This document shows positions 1-5,672 of a stretch of 6,467 bases of DNA, one piece after another (the stretch's first letter is position 1; each line of letters begins with the position of its first letter). The DNA is from Pseudomonadota bacterium. GTDB taxonomy: Bacteria > Pseudomonadota > Alphaproteobacteria > Rhizobiales > Rhizobiaceae. The stretch is from NCBI GenBank assembly GCA_023419995.1, contig JAEZXF010000391.1, positions 1-6,467 of the forward strand, read 5' to 3'. The translations under genes and the position numbers were made by a program. The notes below the pieces were generated by a model. It had not been told where the DNA came from and did no database searches. It saw only the letters and a list, made by a program, of their open reading frames with translations.

Positions 1-1
1 G

Positions 2-961
2 GGCCAGCCGGTCGCGCTCTCGATCTCGATCGGCGCGGCGCTCGCGCCGCTCCATGCCGGCCCGCCGGGCGACCTGATGCGGCTGGCCGACGTCGCGCTC
101 TACGAGAGCAAGGCCAACGGGCGCGGCCGCCTGACCGTCTTCGACACCGGGATCCTCTCGGAGAAGCGGCATCGCCGCTTCATCGAGCGCGAGCTGAGGG
201 CCGCCATCTACCTCAACGAGCTCGAGCTCCACTACCAGCCGGTCATCAATGCCGACGGCTCGCCCTATGCGGTGGAGGGGCTGGTGCGCTGGCGCCATCC
301 CGTGCGCGGCCTGATCCCGCCCAGCGACTTCATCCCCATCGCCGAGGAAACCAGCCTCATCGACACGCTGGGTGCCTGGGTGTTCCGCCGCGCCTGCCTC
401 GACGTCGCGGCCTTTCCCGGCTGCCGCATCAGCATCAACGTCTCGGGCGAGCAGCTCAAGCGCGACGAGTTCGTCGCCATGCTGGCGCGCGTTCTCGAGG
501 AGACCGGCTGCCGCGCCGACAGCTTCGTGCTGGAGATCACCGAGACCGCCGCCACCACGGCGACGCCCGAGATCCTGCGCCGGCTGGAGGCGGCGCGGGC
601 GATGGGCTTCCGCGTCGCGCTCGACGATTTCGGCACCGGCTTCTGCGGCTTCAACTATCTCAAGACGCTGCCGATCGACGCGATCAAGATCGACCGCAGC
701 TACATCCAGAGCCTCGCCCATGACGAGGTGGCGCGCGTGTTCGTCTCGGCGCTGGCGCAGATCGCCCACATCCAGAAGCTCGTCATCGTCGCCGAGGGCA
801 TCGAGACCGAGGACGACCTCGCGCTGGCAAGGGCCGCCGGCTGCAACCGCTTCCAGGGCTACCACATCGCCCGCCCCGCGCCGAAGGAGACCCTCGCCGC
901 CTTCTTCCGCCAGCCGCCGCAGCGCCGCGATGCGCCGCGGCTCGCCACGCTCGCCGGATAG
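2..961 (+). CDS. GGDEF-EAL cyclic-di-GMP protein, 5' end cut off
   Basis: C-terminal part of a c-di-GMP turnover protein; the reading frame is open to the left edge, so the true start lies outside. The first ~45 visible residues are the end of a GGDEF domain (SIGAA, then ADVALYESKANGRGR, the usual final helix); its GGDEF signature is not in the window. An EAL phosphodiesterase domain follows. Numbered from the Met at 77, the signature is E67-G-L (variant of EAL) in EGLVRWRHP. Then come SINVS (metal-binding Asn), LEITE (Glu), the D183-D184 pair in DDFGTG, IKIDRSYI (Lys), VAEGIE (Glu) and FQGYHIARP (Gln). All expected metal and catalytic residues are present, so hydrolysis of c-di-GMP to pGpG is plausible; whether the GGDEF half is active cannot be judged. 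The protein ends about 25 residues after the EAL fold with a basic tail. Sensor or membrane domains, if any, lie upstream. Family assignment is firm; the signal and output are unknown. Confidence 0.95.
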   Translation, partial: GQPVALSISIGAALAPLHAGPPGDLMRLADVALYESKANGRGRLTVFDTGILSEKRHRRFIERELRAAIYLNELELHYQPVINADGSPYAVEGLVRWRHPVRGLIPPSDFIPIAEETSLIDTLGAWVFRRACLDVAAFPGCRISINVSGEQLKRDEFVAMLARVLEETGCRADSFVLEITETAATTATPEILRRLEAARAMGFRVALDDFGTGFCGFNYLKTLPIDAIKIDRSYIQSLAHDEVARVFVSALAQIAHIQKLVIVAEGIETEDDLALARAAGCNRFQGYHIARPAPKETLAAFFRQPPQRRDAPRLATLAG

Positions 962-1132
962 CCCGCGAAGCGGTGCGACAGGCCGCCCCGGCGGCGCACC
1001 CTTGCCCTGCGCGCCCCGCCATGCTTCCATACCGCCATGGCCTTCGAGCGGCCCCGAGAGCCGTTGCGGCCACGCGACGGCCGAAGGCCGGCCGCCGCTC
1101 ACGACGCAACGCGCGAGAGGAGGTCAGGTCAT
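962..1132 (+). other. Intergenic leader upstream of the EF-G-like gene
   Basis: 171 non-coding bases between the EAL gene and the GTPase gene. Two small GC hairpins are visible: GCCGC/GCGGC at 982-995 (4-nt loop, no T-run, at best a weak terminator) and CGGCC-GAA-GGCCG at 1078-1090. A possible -35 TTGCCC at 1002-1007 has no convincing -10 partner; TTCCAT lies at 1025-1030 after 17 nt. The GTPase gene may therefore have its own weak promoter here or be read through from upstream. The + frame stays open from an ATG at 1037, but the ribosome binding site favours the start at 1133. Confidence 0.45.
1118..1123 (+). promoter_or_regulatory. Shine-Dalgarno AGGAGG that fixes the EF-G-like start
   Basis: A perfect AGGAGG ends 9 nt before the ATG at 1133. 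The longer in-frame ATG at 1037 has no comparable site and would add 32 residues before the protein's first recognisable element. This site therefore sets the start of the GTPase. Confidence 0.85.
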
Positions 1133-3178
1133 ATGGGCAAAAGGGCAGGAGAACGCCGCAAAGGGCCGAAATGCATAGCCATTGTCGGTCCCTTTTCGAG
1201 CGGCAAGACAACGCTTCTTGAAGCGCTTCTGGCGCGCACCGGGGCGATCCCGCGGCAGAACGCCATAGCCTCGGGCGGCACGGTCGGCGACGCCTCCGCC
1301 GAGGCCCGCGCCCACATGATGAGCGTCGAGGCGACCGTCGCCACCACCGAATTCATGGGCGACAGCATCACCTTCATCGACTGTCCGGGCTCGATCGAGT
1401 TCGCCTTCGAGGCGCAGCCCGTCCTCGCCGCCTGCGACCTCGCCGTCGTCGTGGCCGAGCCCGACGAGAAGAAGTTCCCGGCGCTGCAGCTCATCATGCG
1501 CCAGCTCGACGAGATGGGCGTGCCGCGCATCCTGTTCCTCAACAAGATCGACAAGGCCACCACCGGCGTGCGCGAGACGCTGAAGCTGCTGCAGCCGGCC
1601 AGCTCCTCCCCCCTGCTGCTGCGCCAGATCCCGCTGCGCAAGAATGGCATCGTCGTCGGCTCGATCGACCTCGCCCTGGAGCGCGCCTACATCTGGCGCG
1701 AGCACGCCGAGAGCACCGTCGCCGAGATCCCCGACGACGAGAAGGCCCGCGAGCTCGAGGCGCGGTTCTCGATGCTCGAGGCGCTGGCCGATCACGACGA
1801 CGCACTGATGGAGCAGTTGCTCGACGAAATCGAGCCGCCGCGCGACGAGATATTCGACGACCTCGCCGCCGACCTGCGCGACGGGTCGGTCACGCCGGTG
1901 CTGATCGGCTCGGCCGAGAAGGGCAACGGCATCCTGCGGCTTCTGAAGACGATCCGCCACGACGCGCCGGACGTGGAGGCGACGCGCGCGCGCCTCGGCA
2001 TCGAGCCCGGCAGGACCGTGCTCCAGGTCATGAAGTCGATCCACACGCCGCACGGCGGCAAGCTCTCGGTCGCCCGCGTGCTTTCGGGCCAGATCGCCGA
2101 CGGCGCCGAGGTCGTCTCGTCGCGCGGCGCCACCGGCAAGGTGTCGGGCATCTACCGCCTGCTCGGCCGCGACCAGGCCAAGGTCGCCGGCGCCGCGGAG
2201 GGCGAGACCGTCGCGCTCGGCAAGCTCGACGACATCGCCACCGGTGACACGCTGTCGACCGGCAAGGACGTCCAGCCGCTCGTCGCGCTCGACGTGCCGC
2301 CGCCGGTCTTCGCGGTGGCGCTGCGGCCGAGGGCGCGCAAGGACGACGTCAAGCTGTCGGCCAGCCTGCAGAAGCTGGTCCAGGAGGACCCCTCGCTCTC
2401 CGTCGAGCAGAACCAGGACACCGGCGAGACCATCATCTCCGGCCATGGCGAGATGCACCTGCGCGTCACCGTGGAGCGGCTGGAGGGCAAGTACCAGATC
2501 GCCGTGGCGTCGCACCCGCCGCAGGTTCCCTACCGCGAGACGATCCGCAAGCCGGCCACCCAGCGCGGCCGCCACAAGAAGCAGTCGGGCGGCCACGGCC
2601 AGTTCGGCGACGTGGTGCTGGAGATCCGGCCGCTGCCGCGCGGCTCGGGCTTCGAGTTCACCGACACCATCACCGGCGGCGTGGTGCCGAAGCAGTACAT
2701 CCCCTCGGTCGAGACCGGGATCCGCGATTTCCTCAAGGCGGGGCCGCTCGGCTTTCCGGTGGTGGACATCGCGGTCAACCTGTCCGACGGCTCCTATCAC
2801 ACGGTCGATTCCTCGGACATGGCGTTCCAGCAGGCCGCGCGCATCGGCATGAAGGAAGGCATGGCGGCCTGCTCGCCGGTGCTGCTGGAGCCGGTCCTGA
2901 AGGTGCAGATAAACACCCCCTCCGAGGCGACCGCCAAGGTGACCGCCATCGTGCCGCAGCGGCGCGGCCAGATCCTCGGCTTCGACAGCCGGCCCGGCTG
3001 GGACGGGTGGGACGTGGTCGAGGCGACGATGCCCCAGGCCGAGATCGGCAACCTGATCGTCGAGCTGCGCTCGGCCACGGCGGGCGTCGCGACCTACGTG
3101 GCGGCGTTCGACCACATGGCCGAGCTTACCGGCCGCCTCGCCGACGAGGTGATGAGCGCCAACGGCAAGGCCGCCTGA
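1133..3178 (+). CDS. EF-G-like translational GTPase (EF-G-2 type paralogue)
   Basis: 681-residue protein with the five-domain plan of elongation factor G, slightly short of the usual ~690-700. The G domain spans about 13-270: P-loop GPFSSGKT 19-26, DCPGS 83-87, NKID 137-140 and GSAEK near 259-263. Domain II is ~290-375 and domain III ~388-463. Domain IV is ~464-582, with QSGGHGQFGD at 484-493 and tip loop SYHTVDSSD at 554-562. Domain V follows to the end (RRGQILG motif). Domains III-V match canonical EF-G closely, but the G domain diverges. The switch-I RGITI element reads HMMSV, and the DTPGH histidine that positions the catalytic water is Ser87. This resembles the EF-G-2 paralogues known from Thermus and mycobacteria rather than housekeeping fusA, which normally sits with rpsL/rpsG and tufA. 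It should bind ribosomes and GTP; hydrolysis may be slow. The job in the cell (translocation backup, stress or recycling) is not known. Many pipelines simply call it elongation factor G. The next gene cluster converges on it. Confidence 0.9.
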   Translation: MGKRAGERRKGPKCIAIVGPFSSGKTTLLEALLARTGAIPRQNAIASGGTVGDASAEARAHMMSVEATVATTEFMGDSITFIDCPGSIEFAFEAQPVLAACDLAVVVAEPDEKKFPALQLIMRQLDEMGVPRILFLNKIDKATTGVRETLKLLQPASSSPLLLRQIPLRKNGIVVGSIDLALERAYIWREHAESTVAEIPDDEKARELEARFSMLEALADHDDALMEQLLDEIEPPRDEIFDDLAADLRDGSVTPVLIGSAEKGNGILRLLKTIRHDAPDVEATRARLGIEPGRTVLQVMKSIHTPHGGKLSVARVLSGQIADGAEVVSSRGATGKVSGIYRLLGRDQAKVAGAAEGETVALGKLDDIATGDTLSTGKDVQPLVALDVPPPVFAVALRPRARKDDVKLSASLQKLVQEDPSLSVEQNQDTGETIISGHGEMHLRVTVERLEGKYQIAVASHPPQVPYRETIRKPATQRGRHKKQSGGHGQFGDVVLEIRPLPRGSGFEFTDTITGGVVPKQYIPSVETGIRDFLKAGPLGFPVVDIAVNLSDGSYHTVDSSDMAFQQAARIGMKEGMAACSPVLLEPVLKVQINTPSEATAKVTAIVPQRRGQILGFDSRPGWDGWDVVEATMPQAEIGNLIVELRSATAGVATYVAAFDHMAELTGRLADEVMSANGKAA

Positions 3179-3193
3179 CCTGGCCAAGGGAGC

Positions 3194-3216
3194 GGGCCGC
3201 GCGACGGGCGCGGCCC
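3194..3216 (+). terminator. GC hairpin after the EF-G-like gene
   Basis: A perfect 9-bp stem, GGGCCGCGC (3194-3202) with GCGCGGCCC (3208-3216), and a 5-nt GACGG loop, begins 16 nt after the stop codon. There is no T-run after it, so it is a weak intrinsic terminator at most; it may protect the mRNA 3' end or cause pausing for Rho. Confidence 0.55.
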
Positions 3217-3244
3217 CTGCCCGCCTCGCAACGCGGCATCGTTT

Positions 3245-3271
3245 CCGGCTGCCGCGATTTTGTGCAGCCGG
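3245..3271. repeat. 8-bp inverted repeat between the converging transcripts
   Basis: CCGGCTGC (3245-3252) and GCAGCCGG (3264-3271) form a perfect 8-bp stem around an 11-nt AT-containing loop. No T-run follows on either strand. Its position just beyond the first hairpin and just before the sRNA terminator suggests a backup transcription barrier for the + strand gene; this is inference from position. Confidence 0.5.
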
Positions 3272-3293
3272 CGCGCCGGTCTGAACTCAAGAC

Positions 3294-3323
3294 AAAAAAA
3301 AGCCGGATCGAAACGACCCGGCT
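3294..3323 (-). terminator. Rho-independent terminator of the sRNA
   Basis: Read on the - strand this is AGCCGGGTCG-TTT-CGATCCGGCT followed by eight T (complement of A at 3294-3301, the first of which overlaps the stem end). The 10-bp stem contains one G-U wobble on the - strand, which would be an A/C mismatch on the + strand, so the hairpin is built for leftward transcription. It is a textbook intrinsic terminator and forms the third stem-loop of the sRNA. Confidence 0.93.
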
Positions 3324-3408
3324 TGAGTATTGGAAGCGCCCATAGGGCAAAACCTCCAGAGGGGAACACTCGTGGGCGCCAATGGGAGGAGGAATGCGCC
3401 CAGGAGAT
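3294..3408 (-). ncRNA. abcR: AbcR-type (alpha-r15) trans-acting small RNA
   Basis: Predicted ~115-nt RNA, 5' end near 3408 from the promoter and 3' end at the terminator. Stem 1 pairs UGGGCGC with GCGCCCA (complement of 3396-3402 and 3373-3379) and displays a 16-nt loop containing CCUCCUCCCAU, an anti-Shine-Dalgarno-like seed. Stem 2 pairs 3365-3371 with 3325-3331 (7 bp, one G-U wobble only on the - strand). Inside it lies GCCC-UAU-GGGC. Stem 3 is the terminator. Length, three-stem plan, CUCCCAU-type seed and position downstream of lsrB match, as I recall, the AbcR sRNAs of Sinorhizobium, Agrobacterium and Brucella. Those RNAs bind Hfq and repress many ABC transporter mRNAs by covering their ribosome binding sites. 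Only one copy is seen here; Sinorhizobium and Agrobacterium carry a tandem pair. The seed, promoter and terminator are seen; family identity is by context and motif, not by alignment. Confidence 0.82.
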
Positions 3409-3414
3409 GAATGA

Positions 3415-3443
3415 GATATGAGCGTTCACCGCCTAAATTGCAA
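3415..3443 (-). promoter_or_regulatory. sigma-70-type promoter of the sRNA
   Basis: On the - strand: -35 TTGCAA (3438-3443), an exact 17-nt spacer, and -10 CATATC (3415-3420), close to the alphaproteobacterial CTATAT-like -10. Initiation 7 nt downstream gives an A at about 3408 and an RNA of ~115 nt, the size expected for the family. Confidence 0.72.
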
Positions 3444-3466
3444 GCAACGTCTTTCGCATTGCACCC

Positions 3467-3481
3467 ATGCAGGGCATGCAT
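3467..3481. promoter_or_regulatory. LysR-type operator upstream of the sRNA promoter
   Basis: ATGCA-N5-TGCAT is a perfect 15-bp dyad containing the T-N11-A core of LysR-type regulator sites. Its centre (3474) is about 66 nt upstream of the predicted sRNA start, the classic -65 recognition position for this family. The lsrB gene ends 47 bp away, and its Brucella homologue VtlR is reported to activate an abcR gene directly. LsrB binding here is inference. Confidence 0.6.
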
Positions 3482-3496
3482 AGCTGGCGGAGAGAG

Positions 3497-3516
3497 GCCC
3501 TGCCCGATTGCAGGGC
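3497..3516 (-). terminator. Weak hairpin just after lsrB
   Basis: GCCCTGC (3497-3503) and GCAGGGC (3510-3516) form a 7-bp stem with a 6-nt loop, starting 11 nt after the lsrB stop. On the - strand it is followed by CCTCTCTCC rather than a T-run, so some lsrB transcription could read through into the sRNA and stop at 3294. Confidence 0.4.
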
Positions 3517-3527
3517 AGCCGTCGCCT

Positions 3528-4424
3528 TCAATATGCCCAGCTGCGCGCCTTGGCGATGAGGAAGTCGCGGAAGACGTGCAGCTTGACCTGGTTCTTCATC
3601 GCGTCGGGATAGCAGAAATAGGTGTCGAAGGACGGCACCTCGGTCTCGGGCATCACCTGTACCAGCCCGGAATCCTTGTCGACCATGTAGTCGGGCAGCA
3701 TGGCGATGCCCGCGCCGCGCTGGACCGCGGCCTTTATCGACATGATGTTGTTGATCTGCAGCGTCGCGATGCGCCGCGCGCCCTCCGGCCGGCCGGCCGT
3801 CTCCAGCCCGTTCATGTCCGTCAGGTGATAGGGCACCGGCGCGCCGAAGGTGACGATGCGGTGCTTGTCCAGCTCCTCGATCGTGCGCGGCTTGCCGTGC
3901 TTGTTGATGTAGGACGGCGCGGCGAAGAGATGGAAATGCACGGTGAACAGCTTGCGCTGGATCAGGTCCGGCTGCTGCGGCTGGCGCAGGCGGATGGCGC
4001 AGTCGGCCTGCCGCATCGTCAGGTCGAGCTCCTCGTTGGCGAGCACGAGCTGGAGCTGGATCTCGGGATAGAGGTCGAGGAATTCCTGCACCCGCTCCGT
4101 CAGCCAGCCGGAGCCGAGGCCGACGGTCGTCGTCACCCGCAGCGGGCCCGAGGGGCGGTCCTTCGCCTCGGTCAGCCGCGCCTTCACCGTCTCCAGCTTC
4201 ATCAGCACTTCGTGCGCGGTCTGGTAGAGGATCTCGCCCTGCTCGGTCAGCACCAGCCCGCGCGCATGGCGATGGAACAGCGGCACGCCGACGTCCTGCT
4301 CCAGCGCGCTCACCTGGCGCGAGATCGCCGACTGCGACAGCCGCAGCGCCTCCGCCGCATGGGTGAAGGAGCCCGCCTCCGCAGCAGCGTGGAAGACGCG
4401 CAGCTTGTCCCAGTCCAGAGCCAT
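3528..4424 (-). CDS. lsrB: LysR-type transcriptional regulator LsrB (VtlR family)
   Basis: 298-residue LysR regulator, normal length. A winged helix-turn-helix occupies about residues 5-65 (FHAAAEAGSFTHAAEALRLS, then QSAISRQVSALEQDVGVPLF). A linker helix follows, then the two-lobed effector-binding domain ~93-295 (ADCAIRLRQPQQ at 140-151, VPSFDTYFCYPD at 263-274). The opening MALDWDKLRVFHAAAEAGSFTHAA and the ending are, from memory, nearly those of rhizobial LsrB/VtlR, which control oxidative-stress, cell-surface and transport genes and are needed in host interaction. Only two cysteines occur, C142 and C271, both in the effector domain, where redox sensing could act. The ATG at 4424 begins the family's conserved N-terminus; a GGGGA lies about 10 nt upstream. 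The gene sits 87 bp after trxB on the same strand with no clear promoter between, suggesting a trxB-lsrB operon. An AbcR-type sRNA with a LysR-like operator follows. Confidence 0.92.
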   Translation of the reverse strand: MALDWDKLRVFHAAAEAGSFTHAAEALRLSQSAISRQVSALEQDVGVPLFHRHARGLVLTEQGEILYQTAHEVLMKLETVKARLTEAKDRPSGPLRVTTTVGLGSGWLTERVQEFLDLYPEIQLQLVLANEELDLTMRQADCAIRLRQPQQPDLIQRKLFTVHFHLFAAPSYINKHGKPRTIEELDKHRIVTFGAPVPYHLTDMNGLETAGRPEGARRIATLQINNIMSIKAAVQRGAGIAMLPDYMVDKDSGLVQVMPETEVPSFDTYFCYPDAMKNQVKLHVFRDFLIAKARSWAY

Positions 4425-4461
4425 GACGCCCGGTTCCCCGTTTGCTCTCGTGTTTTCGTTG

Positions 4462-4477
4462 CCCCGCTCTCGCGGGG
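4462..4477 (-). repeat. GNRA-capped hairpin between trxB and lsrB
   Basis: CCCCGC (4462-4467) and GCGGGG (4472-4477) form a 6-bp GC stem; read on the - strand the loop is GAGA, a stable GNRA tetraloop. No T-run follows on the - strand, so it is unlikely to end trxB transcription completely. It may stabilise the upstream mRNA or be a dispersed palindromic unit. Confidence 0.5.
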
Positions 4478-4511
4478 ATGTCCAATCTCGATGCCCGGCT
4501 GCCCCGGAAGC

Positions 4512-5486
4512 CTACTCGGCCGCCTCGCGCAGCGAATCCATCTCCGCGATATAGCGCTCCGCTTCCAGCGCCGCCATGCAGCCCATGCCCGCGGCGGTCA
4601 CCGCCTGGCGATAGACGTCGTCGGTGACGTCGCCGGCGGCGAACACGCCCGGCACGTCGGTCGCCGTCGAATCGGCCGCGGTCCACAGGTAGCCGTTCGG
4701 CTTCTGCTTGAGCTTGCCGACGAACAGCTCGACCGCCGGCGCATGGCCGATGGCGACGAACACGCCGTCGGTGGCAAGCTCGCTCACCTCGCCGGTGTGC
4801 ATGCTGCGCAGCTTCAGCCCGGTGACGGAGGGCGGCGTCGGCCCGTTGCGCGCCTCGCCGGTGATCTCCTCGACCACGTGATCCCACAGGACCGTGATGT
4901 TGTCCTTCTTGAACAGGCGGTCCTGGAGGATGCGCTCGGCCCGGAACTCGCCGCGGCGGTGGATGATCGTCACGCTGCGCGCGAGATTGGCGAGGTAGAG
5001 CGCCTCCTCGACGGCGCTGTTGCCGCCGCCGACCACGACGACGTCCTTGCCGCGATAGAAGAAGCCGTCGCAGGTGGCGCAGGCCGAGACGCCGAAGCCC
5101 ATGAAGGTCTGCTCGGTCGGAATGCCCAGCCACTTCGCCTGCGCGCCGGTGGCGACGATCAGCGCGTCGCAGGTGTAGGTCTTGCCGGAATCGGTCGAGA
5201 CGCGGAACGGCCGCTGGTCGAGAACCACCTCGGTGACGAGGTCGGACACGATCTCCGCGCCGACATGCTCGGCCTGGAGCCGCATCTGCTCCATCAGCCA
5301 CGGGCCCTGCACCGGCTCGGCGAAGCCGGGATAGTTCTCGACGTCGGTGGTGATGGTGAGCTGCCCGCCCTGCTGCATGCCTGCGATCAGCACCGGCTTG
5401 AGCAGGGCGCGCGCGGCATAGATCGCCGCCGTATAGCCGGCCGGGCCCGAGCCGATGATGAGGACGGGCGCGTGTATGGCGGTCAT
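4512..5486 (-). CDS. trxB: Thioredoxin-disulfide reductase
   Basis: 324-residue cytoplasmic flavoprotein that uses NADPH to reduce oxidised thioredoxin (EC 1.8.1.9). The FAD-binding GSGPAG is at 12-17. The redox-active pair lies in the CATCD motif (C136 and C139), placed in the NADPH domain as in all low-molecular-weight reductases. GGGNSA (153-158) binds the pyrophosphate of NADPH and HRRGEFR (176-182) contacts its 2'-phosphate. GVFAAGDV (280-287) is the second FAD contact. Length and motif spacing are standard and nothing is missing. The ATG at 5486 has AGGAAGG (complement of 5494-5500) 7 nt upstream. A promoter is visible at 5556-5584. The gene is first in a probable operon with lsrB and diverges from an lrp-type gene, a layout conserved in Hyphomicrobiales as I recall. 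It supplies reducing power for ribonucleotide reductase, peroxiredoxins and protein disulfides, which fits the redox role of the neighbouring regulator. Confidence 0.97.
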   Translation of the reverse strand: MTAIHAPVLIIGSGPAGYTAAIYAARALLKPVLIAGMQQGGQLTITTDVENYPGFAEPVQGPWLMEQMRLQAEHVGAEIVSDLVTEVVLDQRPFRVSTDSGKTYTCDALIVATGAQAKWLGIPTEQTFMGFGVSACATCDGFFYRGKDVVVVGGGNSAVEEALYLANLARSVTIIHRRGEFRAERILQDRLFKKDNITVLWDHVVEEITGEARNGPTPPSVTGLKLRSMHTGEVSELATDGVFVAIGHAPAVELFVGKLKQKPNGYLWTAADSTATDVPGVFAAGDVTDDVYRQAVTAAGMGCMAALEAERYIAEMDSLREAAE

Positions 5487-5555
5487 GGTCGGGCCTTCCT
5501 GGGCTTGCCCGCGCAGGCGGCGCGGAACCTCGTTGTGCTGTGTCGAATGACGCTA

Positions 5556-5584
5556 ATCTAGGTGGTGCCGCCCCCCCGTTGCAA
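5556..5584 (-). promoter_or_regulatory. sigma-70-type promoter of trxB
   Basis: On the - strand: -35 TTGCAA (5579-5584), an exact 17-nt spacer containing a run of seven G, and -10 CTAGAT (5556-5561). The predicted start is near 5549, giving a ~63-nt leader before the trxB ATG. The -35 hexamer and spacer length are identical to those of the sRNA promoter. Confidence 0.65.
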
Positions 5585-5643
5585 GGCGACGAAATGCTGC
5601 GCCGGACAAAGGCTGGGGAAAGCCGTCCCGCGACGCGAATGCC

Positions 5644-5672
5644 TTGGACAGCCGGACGCAACATCCGCTAAC
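5644..5672 (+). promoter_or_regulatory. Probable promoter of the lrp-type gene
   Basis: -35 TTGGAC (5644-5649), 17-nt spacer, -10-like GCTAAC (5667-5672). The predicted start near 5679 is ~43 nt before the ATG at 5722. The -35 coincides with an in-frame TTG at 5644, arguing against that TTG as the translation start. Matches to consensus are moderate. Confidence 0.42.

Noticed and set aside
1037..1132. Longer N-terminus for the EF-G-like protein from the ATG at 1037
   Set aside because: The perfect AGGAGG sits 9 nt before the ATG at 1133, and the 32 extra residues precede the family's normal start and look like translated GC-rich leader.
372..1178. 268-codon open frame on the + strand overlapping the EAL domain
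   Set aside because: Ser/Arg/Pro-rich frame-shifted shadow of the EAL coding sequence.
1124..3187. Open frame of ~690 codons on the - strand, antisense across the whole EF-G-like gene
   Set aside because: It mirrors a real gene with strong G/C third-position bias, which removes stop codons in the antisense frame. The translation is low-complexity (Arg, Ala, Asp, His, Leu rich) with no recognisable domain.
3287..3481. 64-codon open frame on the - strand in the lsrB downstream region
   Set aside because: It runs through the sRNA and into its terminator stem and T-run, has no visible ribosome binding site, and the sRNA structure explains the conservation-like features.
3411..5561. Open frame of ~715 codons on the + strand, antisense to lsrB and trxB
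   Set aside because: Same codon-bias artefact; it spans two genuine genes and their spacer and shows no domain.
3433..5664. Open frame of ~740 codons on the - strand in another frame over trxB and lsrB
   Set aside because: Arg/Gly/Ala-rich shadow of the two real genes, crossing the trxB promoter region.
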